This document shows positions 53,545 to 59,512 of a stretch of DNA of 59,512 nucleotides, piece after piece. Within the stretch, counting starts at the first letter, position 1. Each line of letters opens with the position of its first letter. Source of the stretch: Alicyclobacillus contaminans DSM 17975 (lineage in GTDB: Bacteria; Bacillota; Bacilli; Alicyclobacillales; Alicyclobacillaceae); NCBI RefSeq assembly GCF_000429525.1, contig NZ_AUCA01000021.1:1-59512 (forward strand), read 5' to 3'. The position numbers and the translations under genes are program-made. The notes beneath the pieces are model-generated. The model made no database searches, was not told the DNA's origin, and was given only the letters and a program-made list of their open reading frames with translations.

Positions 53545-53970
53545 ATGGACAAACAGACCATTGTGAAGCTGCTGCATCAGCAGAACTTCCGGCTCACCAG
53601 AGAGCGAGAAGCCCTGCTGGATCTGTTTGTTCAAAGCGACAAGATGTACACCCCGGCGCAGTGGCATGCGCTCGCCCAACAGGCGAACGTGCAAATTGGG
53701 CTAACCACAGTATACCGACTGCTTGAAGTGCTGACAAAGGTCGGCTTGGCGACCCCTTTTCTTGTTGAGGGTAGCATCTACTACGCGTTTTGTGAAGGCC
53801 ACCATCATCACCATTTTGTGTGCTTGCAATGTCATGCGGTGGAGGATCTGTACGAGTGTCCAAACATCCCGTCTCCCCCGCAAGGGTGCCGCATTGAACA
53901 GCACAAGTTGGACCTGTTCGGCACCTGCGAACAGTGTCAGCAAAAAAAATCCCCGTATTCCCACCACTGA
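53545..53970 (+). CDS. Fur-family metal-responsive repressor
   Basis: 141 residues from ATG 53545 with AAGGAGG upstream. An N-terminal winged HTH (LTREREALLDLF, GLTTVYRLLEVL) is followed by the metal-binding domain GHHHHHFVCLQC (His86-90, Cys93/96) and a second pair CEQC (Cys128/131) for structural zinc. This fits Fur or Zur; the sensor type cannot be decided. It is convergent with mntH, which suggests a metal-homeostasis neighbourhood. Confidence 0.9.
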   Translation: MDKQTIVKLLHQQNFRLTREREALLDLFVQSDKMYTPAQWHALAQQANVQIGLTTVYRLLEVLTKVGLATPFLVEGSIYYAFCEGHHHHHFVCLQCHAVEDLYECPNIPSPPQGCRIEQHKLDLFGTCEQCQQKKSPYSHH

Positions 53971-54052
53971 TCCGGAACACGGAGAATTATGACCAAATCC
54001 ACACACGTCACCCCATCGCGGACGCATCCTGCGCCGTCCACAGAGGCGGGTT

Positions 54053-55345
54053 TCACACGCTCATCCACAGATACACGCCATTGAGCGCCAGGATGCAGCA
54101 CGCAATCACCAACGCCAGCGCGGTCATCCACCGCGCGTTGACCAATCGGCCCATCACGGACCGGCGGCTGGTGAAATAAATCAGCGTGATGACCGGCGCC
54201 GGCAGTGCCAGACTGAGGACCACCTGGCTCAATACCAACGTTTGCGTGGGATTGATCCCCATGGCCACCACAATGACCGTCGGCAGCATGGTGACCACCC
54301 GCCGCACCCAGACGGGAATCTGAAAGCCCACGAAGCCCTGCATGATGAGCTGCCCCGCCATCGTGCCAACGGCCGAACTCGACAAGCCGGACGCCAGCAG
54401 GGAGATCAAGAACACGGCGGACGCGGCGCCTCCGAGGAGCGGCGTCAACGTATGGTACGCCACGGTAATGTCGGCAATGTCCGTCTGACCGTGATGGTGA
54501 AACACCGATGCCGACATGTACATGATGGCCATATTCACCAGCCCTGCGCCGACCATGGCCAGCACCACATCCAACCTCTGATACCGGTAAATCCGGACCG
54601 TTTCGTCGGCTGTCCTCGACGGAACCCGGTTTTGCGTCAGTCCGGAATGCAGGTAAATGGCATGGGGCATCACGGTTGCGCCAATGATGCCGACTACGAG
54701 CATCACGCTGTCGTGATTGCCAATCCACGGAGTGACCGCGTGAATGGCTACCTCCGACCAATCCGGTCCCGAAAATATCGTCTCCAGCAGATAGCAGAGC
54801 GCAATCACCCCGAGCAGTGCTCCGATGAACATCTCAATCGGCCGAAACCCGAGCCGATCCATCGCCAAGATGGCCATCGTCGCCAGCGCCGTCACCAGAG
54901 TCGCCATCAGCAGCGGGATGTGACACAGTAAATTCAGGGCCAAACTGGCGCCGAGAAACTCCGCCAAATCGGTGGCCATGGCGGCAACCTCTGAAATGAT
55001 CCAGAGGATGACGTTGACCCAGACCGGGAAGTGCTCTCTGCACAGTTCCGGCAGGTTCCGCCCCGTGGCGATGCCCAATTTGGCCGACAGATTCTGCAGC
55101 ACCATCGCCATCAGATTGGCAAGCACCACCACCCACAACAACTGATATCCAAATTCCGATCCGCTCTGGATGTTGGTGGCGAAATTGCCCGGATCGACAT
55201 ACGCTATCGCCGCAATCAGCGCTGGCCCGAGAAACGGCAGAACCGACTTCAGCCCCCGCTGCCTGCCGTCGAGCACGCGCTGCGCCTGGGCCACCGCACG
55301 CAGATCCGCCCGGCGTGGACGCGGCGTTGTCGTTGCTTGGCTCAT
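54053..55345 (-). CDS. mntH: NRAMP-type manganese/divalent metal transporter
   Basis: 430 residues from ATG 55345, preceded by GGGAGGGGGG. Proton-coupled Mn(II)/Fe(II) importer with 11 or so helices. The metal-site motif DPGN is at 51-54 (AAIAYVDPGNFATNIQSG) and the second motif is VMPHAIYLHS (about 228-237). A probable MntR-type operator lies upstream. Confidence 0.95.
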   Translation of the reverse strand: MSQATTTPRPRRADLRAVAQAQRVLDGRQRGLKSVLPFLGPALIAAIAYVDPGNFATNIQSGSEFGYQLLWVVVLANLMAMVLQNLSAKLGIATGRNLPELCREHFPVWVNVILWIISEVAAMATDLAEFLGASLALNLLCHIPLLMATLVTALATMAILAMDRLGFRPIEMFIGALLGVIALCYLLETIFSGPDWSEVAIHAVTPWIGNHDSVMLVVGIIGATVMPHAIYLHSGLTQNRVPSRTADETVRIYRYQRLDVVLAMVGAGLVNMAIMYMSASVFHHHGQTDIADITVAYHTLTPLLGGAASAVFLISLLASGLSSSAVGTMAGQLIMQGFVGFQIPVWVRRVVTMLPTVIVVAMGINPTQTLVLSQVVLSLALPAPVITLIYFTSRRSVMGRLVNARWMTALALVIACCILALNGVYLWMSV

Positions 55346-55409
55346 CCGCTCCCCCCTCCCTTCACGCAAAGATTATCCATAGGCAACATTTTTTCGTTCG
55401 AGACAATTT

Positions 55410-55425
55410 GTTTCCCCAGGGAAAC
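55410..55425. promoter_or_regulatory. MntR-like operator upstream of mntH
   Basis: GTTTCCCCAGGGAAAC: seven-base arms GTTTCCC/GGGAAAC around CA, about 65 bases before mntH. It matches the DtxR/MntR-type pattern seen before Bacillus mntH (TTTGCCTTAAGGAAAC). No mntR gene is in the window. Binding is inferred. Confidence 0.6.
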
Positions 55426-55538
55426 TTTTCTGCATTCATTATATGACACGGACGCGCAAAAGTGAATGGAAAGTGCAGGGCGGACGATGGGCGTCAAGGT
55501 GTATAATGAGTTGATAACGTGACGAAGGAGGTCCGAAC

Positions 55539-56918
55539 ATGGCCGATTACGACCAGTACCTGCGCGAACATCGCAATCAACACCTGGAAACTCTCTTCAC
55601 TTTTCTCCGTTTTCCCAGTATCAGCACCTTGCCTGAACACGCGGACGACGTTCGCCGGTGCGCTGAATTTTTGGCAGATCAACTGCGCCAGCTCGGATTT
55701 GAGCACGTGTCATTGATGGAAACTCCGGGTCACCCGGTGGTATACGCCGACTGGTTGCACGCTCCTGGAAAACCGACCGTTCTGGTGTACGGACACTACG
55801 ATGTACAGCCGGTCGATCCGCTCGAACTCTGGGACACACCGCCCTTCGAACCGACGGTACGCGGGAATCAGTTGTACGCGCGCGGATCGAGCGACGATAA
55901 GGGCCAGGTGTTCATGCATCTGAAAGCGTTCGAAGCGTTGTGGAAAACCACTGGATCTTTGCCGGTCAACGTGAAGTTCTGCCTGGAAGGCGAAGAGGAA
56001 ATCGGAAGCCGACACCTGCCGGCCCTGTTGGAACAGCACAAGGACAAGTTTGCCGCAGATATTGTGGTCATCTCCGACACCACCATGCTGGGACCCAACC
56101 AACCGAGCGTCTGCTACGGTCTGCGCGGATTGACCAGCCTGCAAATTGATGTGAAAGGTGCCAACACGGACCTTCACTCCGGACTCTACGGCGGCGGTGT
56201 CCAAAATGCCGTACACGCGCTCGTGCAACTGTTGGCTTCGCTGCACGATCCGGACGGCCGCGTGCTGGTGGAGGGCTTTTACGATGAGGTTGTTCCCCTG
56301 ACTGCGGATGAACGCGAGGCGTTCCGCGCATTGTCGTTTGACGAGGACAGACTGGCGAAGGAATTGGGCGTCCCCGAACTGTTCGGAGAAGCGGGCTTCA
56401 GCTATCTGGAACGGACATGGGCGCGGCCCACACTGGAAATCAACGGGGTGTACGGTGGATTTCAGGGCGCCGGCACGAAGACGGTCATCCCCAACGAGGC
56501 CCACGCCAAAATCACCTGCCGCCTCGTCCCCAACCAAGATCCGGTGCGGATTCAGTCCCTCATCGAACAGCATGTCCTCGCCAACTGTCCGCCGGGTGTC
56601 ACGGTCGCGGTGCAGCGGTTTGACGCGGGTCGGCCCTACGTTACACCCTTCCACCACCCGGCCATCCAATGGGCGGCCAAAGCGTACGAGCAGGCGTACG
56701 GCGTGCCCGCGGCCTTCACGCGGATGGGCGGATCGATTGGCGTGGTAGAAACGTTCGACCGTGTGCTCAAGGCGCCGGTGGTCCTGATGGGATTTGGACT
56801 CAGCGACGAAAACTTCCACGCGCCCAACGAGCACTTTTCCCTGGACAACTTCGACAAGGGCCTGCGCGTTCTCTGCAACTACTGGCTGGGATTGGACGCG
56901 GCGCTGCAGCAGGGATGA
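55539..56918 (+). CDS. M20-family dipeptidase
   Basis: 459 residues from ATG 55539 with GAAGGAGG upstream and a TATAAT (55502-55507) before it. Metal ligands are in YGHYDVQPV, GSSDDKGQ, EGEEEIGSRHL and ISDTTMLG. A lid/dimerisation domain occupies the middle (about 190-390). It belongs to the M20 group of carnosinase-like and cytosolic non-specific dipeptidases; cleaves dipeptides. The length is normal. Confidence 0.92.
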   Translation: MADYDQYLREHRNQHLETLFTFLRFPSISTLPEHADDVRRCAEFLADQLRQLGFEHVSLMETPGHPVVYADWLHAPGKPTVLVYGHYDVQPVDPLELWDTPPFEPTVRGNQLYARGSSDDKGQVFMHLKAFEALWKTTGSLPVNVKFCLEGEEEIGSRHLPALLEQHKDKFAADIVVISDTTMLGPNQPSVCYGLRGLTSLQIDVKGANTDLHSGLYGGGVQNAVHALVQLLASLHDPDGRVLVEGFYDEVVPLTADEREAFRALSFDEDRLAKELGVPELFGEAGFSYLERTWARPTLEINGVYGGFQGAGTKTVIPNEAHAKITCRLVPNQDPVRIQSLIEQHVLANCPPGVTVAVQRFDAGRPYVTPFHHPAIQWAAKAYEQAYGVPAAFTRMGGSIGVVETFDRVLKAPVVLMGFGLSDENFHAPNEHFSLDNFDKGLRVLCNYWLGLDAALQQG

Positions 56919-56947
56919 ACCCAGCGAATCCGCAGCGCCAATGCGTA

Positions 56948-56978
56948 AAGGGTGCGGAACTGCCTGTTCTGCACCCTT
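56948..56978 (+). terminator. Hairpin after the dipeptidase gene
   Basis: AAGGGTGC (56948-56955) pairs with GCACCCTT (56971-56978) and is followed by a short attctg. Likely shared terminator of the dipeptidase and the convergent codY. Confidence 0.45.
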
Positions 56979-57048
56979 ATTCTGTAGGTATGCATGTCAG
57001 CGAAAACGGGCGGTTGCGGGCCGTTTCTGGCAACCCGTCGGCGGCGTA

Positions 57049-57831
57049 TCAGCGCTCGAACTGACGCTGAATTTCTTCCTCCACAAACGGGTTCAGTACG
57101 CGCAAATGCGTTCCTTTCATGCCCAATGAACGGCTCTCAATCGTACCCGCGCTCTCCAGCTTGCGAATACTGTTCACGATGACCGAGCGGGTCACGCCGT
57201 GTTCATCGGCAATCTGACTGCTCACGACAATTCCGTCCGGCGAGTCCTTCACCGCGTCCATCAGATACTTCGCCGCCTGCAACTCGGAAAAACTGAGCGA
57301 ATCCACCGCGAGGTGGGCCAGCGCACGCAACCGGCTCTCTTCTTCCTTATGTTGTTGGCGCGAATGAACGATTTCCAACGCGACAATCGTCGCACTGTAC
57401 TCGGCGAGCACGAGGTCTTCTTCATCAAAAGGACCTTTGGTTCGCGCAAAGACGAGCGTTCCCTGCCGCTCACGCCCTGCAATCACAGGGACAATCGTGA
57501 TGTTCTTGGAGCGGAACGACTCGTTCTCTTCAGGAGAAAAGACGTAGAACGCCTCTTTGTCCTCCAAATTCGCCACCGTCTGCTCAATGCGCAGCAGATG
57601 CTTGTTGAAATCCCCCGGGAAGCGTTCTTCCACCGTCAGAATGTTGACCCATTCCTCGGTCAGCGCGTGCTCGTGCACACCGTATCCGAGAATCTTGCCT
57701 TTGCGCCCGACGATATATACGTTGGATTCCATCATCTTACTGAGAAATTGGGCGATGTCATTGAAATCCACATGATGACTCGAAGTTCTCAAGATTTGCC
57801 CAAGTTCCTGCACTTTTTGCAGCAGTTTCAC
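57049..57831 (-). CDS. codY: GTP- and branched-chain-amino-acid-sensing repressor CodY
   Basis: 260 residues from GTG 57831 with TTAGGAGT nine bases upstream. The N-terminal GAF domain binds isoleucine/valine (about 1-155; LLQKVQELGQILRTSS, ILGYGVHEHAL). The C-terminal winged HTH is VVSSQIADEHGVTRSVIVN then SIRKLESAGTIESRSLGMKG. It controls nutrient-limitation genes, and azlCD or the transporters here could be targets. In Bacillus codY follows clpYQ; here it stands alone. Confidence 0.96.
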   Translation of the reverse strand: MKLLQKVQELGQILRTSSHHVDFNDIAQFLSKMMESNVYIVGRKGKILGYGVHEHALTEEWVNILTVEERFPGDFNKHLLRIEQTVANLEDKEAFYVFSPEENESFRSKNITIVPVIAGRERQGTLVFARTKGPFDEEDLVLAEYSATIVALEIVHSRQQHKEEESRLRALAHLAVDSLSFSELQAAKYLMDAVKDSPDGIVVSSQIADEHGVTRSVIVNSIRKLESAGTIESRSLGMKGTHLRVLNPFVEEEIQRQFER

Positions 57832-58004
57832 AACATCGACTCCTAACCCTGCGTTTTCATTTGTTTGTCATTGTCCATCCCCAGGTGTATAGGCCGCACC
57901 GCCCACGACATACTCTATCACATTCTGACGAGCGAACCCACCTTCGTACTTTCAAACATTTTATAACTTTTATCTTTAGTGTGTCCAAAATACCGAGCGA
58001 ATTA

Positions 58005-58649
58005 TCACCCACGCTTGATAATCCGCGAGACCAGTACCAGCCCATGCATGAGACGCAGCGATTCGGTGACCTCCGCCCGAAGCGCCGCGACCTGTCTGGA
58101 AAGTCCGGCCTCATCTACGCCACCGTGTCTGGCGGCTGCCGTGGCGAACGCCAACAGGCTCTCCCGGTCAAAGTCGCGCAGCCGCGCTTCGTCGCAGTAT
58201 TGTTGCCCTGTCCAGGGATTTAGGGAGACCGACGGATTGAGCAAAATGACTTCCCCTCCCGGTTTCACCACACGGATGAATTCGGACAGCGCCAGTTCCG
58301 GGCGGCGCAGCAGAAACAGCAGATTGACGCAGATGGCCTTGTCGAAGTGATCGTCGCTGAACGGCAAGTTGAGCACATCGCCAAGCACGAAATCGGCGTT
58401 GTCCAGTTCATGGTCTTCGGCGTTCAGCCGCGCCCTCTGCAGCATGGGTTCATCCGCGTCCAACCCGGTCACCCACCGAACGCGCTGTGCCAACTGCAAC
58501 AAGAACCTTCCGGCGCCACAACCCGCGTCCAGCACCACGTCGCTATCGCGCAACCCCACCCAGTGAATCAGCGTGCGCTGCAAATCCAGCTGCCATTCCA
58601 CCTGTCCCAGCATATCGAAAAAGTCGACCGCATCCTTCGCCCCGTACAT
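58005..58649 (-). CDS. Class I SAM-dependent methyltransferase
   Basis: 214 residues from ATG 58649 (GGGAGGAG upstream; the frame to 58724 has worse support). SAM-binding motif VVLDAGCGAGRFLLQLA, then VTGLDADEPMLQRAR, ADFVLGDVLNLPFSDDHFDKAICVNLL, and LSEFIRVVKPGGEVILLNP. Methyltransf_11 fold. Substrate unknown. Confidence 0.9.
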   Translation of the reverse strand: MYGAKDAVDFFDMLGQVEWQLDLQRTLIHWVGLRDSDVVLDAGCGAGRFLLQLAQRVRWVTGLDADEPMLQRARLNAEDHELDNADFVLGDVLNLPFSDDHFDKAICVNLLFLLRRPELALSEFIRVVKPGGEVILLNPSVSLNPWTGQQYCDEARLRDFDRESLLAFATAAARHGGVDEAGLSRQVAALRAEVTESLRLMHGLVLVSRIIKRG

Positions 58650-58757
58650 TCCATTCTCCTCCCATCCACTCATATGGTTGTCCACAATCACATATGGATG
58701 ATGAATAACATGTGAAAGAGACAACCACGCCCGGCCCAGCGCAGGAGGTATCGTCCG

Positions 58758-59206
58758 ATGAGCGGCACCGTTGAATGGTTTCTCTGCATCCTGGCCGCGT
58801 CGTTCTTTTTTCCGTCGCCCTCAGCCATATCCCGTTGCTGCGGGTGCCCACCGCAATCGGCTACCTACTGTTTGGCGTGATTCTGCAGGCCGACCCCATG
58901 CCGCTTCCGACGGAATTCATGCATCTGCTGTCCACTCTTGGCGCCATCGGTCTGTACGTCCTCATGTTCATTTCCGGTCTGGAAATCGATGTAACGCGCA
59001 CACACGTCCGGTCCGACAGCGGAGTTCCACTCCTGCGTGTGGCTCTGTTCATGTTCTGCGCCACGTTGCTGCTCAGTTTTTCCGCGTCCTGGGTTTTGGT
59101 GCACGCCGCTACAGTGGGCGCCAACCCGTGGATGCTCACGCTGCTGTTCGCCACATCTTCACTCGGCGTCATCGTCCCGGTCCTCGAAGAAGCGGGCGCG
59201 TATTGA
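58758..59206 (+). pseudogene. Cation/proton antiporter (CPA2 type), frameshifted and truncated
   Basis: ATG 58758 with AGGAGG upstream reads SGTVEWFLCILAASFFF. At a run of six T (58806-58811) the frame is lost; one more T would join it to SVALSHIPLLRVPTAIGYLL, then TLGAIGLYVLMFISGLEID and LLFATSSLGVIVPVLEEAG, the start of a KefB/NhaA-like antiporter. The last codons and the stop at 59206 come from an insertion sequence. About 150 of the expected 390 or more residues remain. Either the shift or the insertion would inactivate it. Confidence 0.8.
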
Positions 59207-59512
59207 ACCCCACATTGTCAAGACAGATGGGATGGCTTTTAAGAAAGAGATGATAGATTTACAATTCAGATAAAAACCGTCTCACGCTGCGTTCTGTTGC
59301 ATTTTCCAGTTTCTGAATTCCGACGGTGACCGATAACCTAGTGCGGAATGAGGTCGGTCCGTGTTGTAAAAGTGAATGTATGACTCGATCGCCGCTTTCG
59401 CCTCGGTAAAGCTGCTGTATTCTTGCAGCCAGACCTCCTCCTCCTTCAGCGACCGGAAGAATCGCTCGATGTATCCGTCAGCATCGGGGTTGTTGTAACC
59501 CGTCCGCTCGTG
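59204..59512 (-). mobile_element. IS3-family insertion sequence, right part outside the window
   Basis: The left terminus TGAACCCCACATTG at 59204 fits IS3-type ends beginning with TG and lies at the point where the antiporter frame becomes non-homologous. The transposase is read leftwards and enters from the right edge. The stretch 59204-59281 between terminus and stop codon holds no gene. Confidence 0.8.
59282..59512 (-). CDS. IS3-family transposase OrfB, C-terminal part (partial)
   Basis: The minus strand reads 76 residues to a TGA at 59284-59282: DADGYIERFFRSLKEEEVW, then SYIHFYNTDRPHSALGYRSPSEF. This is the end of the rve integrase core, whose final catalytic Glu is in the SLKEE stretch (DDE motif). 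The N-terminal part lies beyond the window. Confidence 0.88.
   Translation of the reverse strand, partial: HERTGYNNPDADGYIERFFRSLKEEEVWLQEYSSFTEAKAAIESYIHFYNTDRPHSALGYRSPSEFRNWKMQQNAA

Noticed and set aside
58369-58715. Plus-strand frames opposite the methyltransferase
   Set aside because: Shadows; the minus-strand protein has clear SAM motifs.

Overview
The window is a piece of a moderately GC-rich (by eye roughly 55-58%) Firmicutes chromosome. The order ytoI-like / dnaE / accD / accA / pfkA / pyk, then icd / mdh, then polA / mutM / coaE is the Bacillus-type arrangement. CodY, ArgR, a DUF3243 protein, T-box leaders and an FMN (RFN) riboswitch also point to Bacilli. Protein style and GC suggest Alicyclobacillaceae or a close relative; this is inference, since no 16S gene is present.

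Layout. 1-1900 is an accessory patch: the cut-off end of an IS66-family element, a gene-poor stretch, an AbrB-like antitoxin/Doc-Fic toxin pair, a recombinase-like remnant, and tRNA-Leu(GAG). 1989-6825 (minus) holds polA-mutM-coaE and a lytic transglycosylase. 6969-10388 (minus) holds trpS, icd and mdh, with a tryptophan T-box before trpS. 10889-12193 has a small membrane protein and a decayed S9 peptidase. 12266-22262 (minus) is a long housekeeping run: a YtoI-like regulator, dnaE, pgpA-like, a 70-aa protein, accD, accA, pfkA and pyk. 22432-25204 (plus) has a YitT-family gene and four small envelope or secreted proteins of unknown role. 25429-30890 has cysK, a rhodanese with an unknown partner, an M20 amidohydrolase, an XRE-cupin regulator and azlCD. 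30941-35470 (minus) has a polar amino acid ABC transporter under a probable ArgR-controlled promoter, then argR, lepB and a PAP2 phosphatase. 35604-39173 has dinB, several small genes, a UPF0173 hydrolase and an XRE regulator. 39180-41786 is a class A PBP with a repeat-rich tail. 42368-45493 is a type-2-like ileS behind an isoleucine T-box. 45768-49377 (minus) is the rib operon (ribD-ribE-ribBA-ribH) behind an FMN riboswitch. 49774-52357 has a GNAT remnant and a KimA-like potassium transporter with a long structured leader. 52571-58649 has cysE, a Fur-family regulator, mntH with an MntR-like operator, an M20 dipeptidase, codY and a methyltransferase. The right end is a cation/proton antiporter broken by a frameshift and then cut by an IS3-family element that runs off the window.

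How it works together: most of the window is DNA replication and repair, central carbon and fatty acid precursors, riboflavin, aminoacyl-tRNA supply and amino acid or metal uptake. Much of the control is RNA-based (two T-boxes, one RFN, one unexplained leader). I found no clear new multi-gene defence or metabolic system. The best candidates for something undescribed are the four-gene small envelope cluster at 23477-25204, the AbrB/Doc module with its palindromic promoter, the rhodanese-linked 131-aa protein, and the KimA leader.
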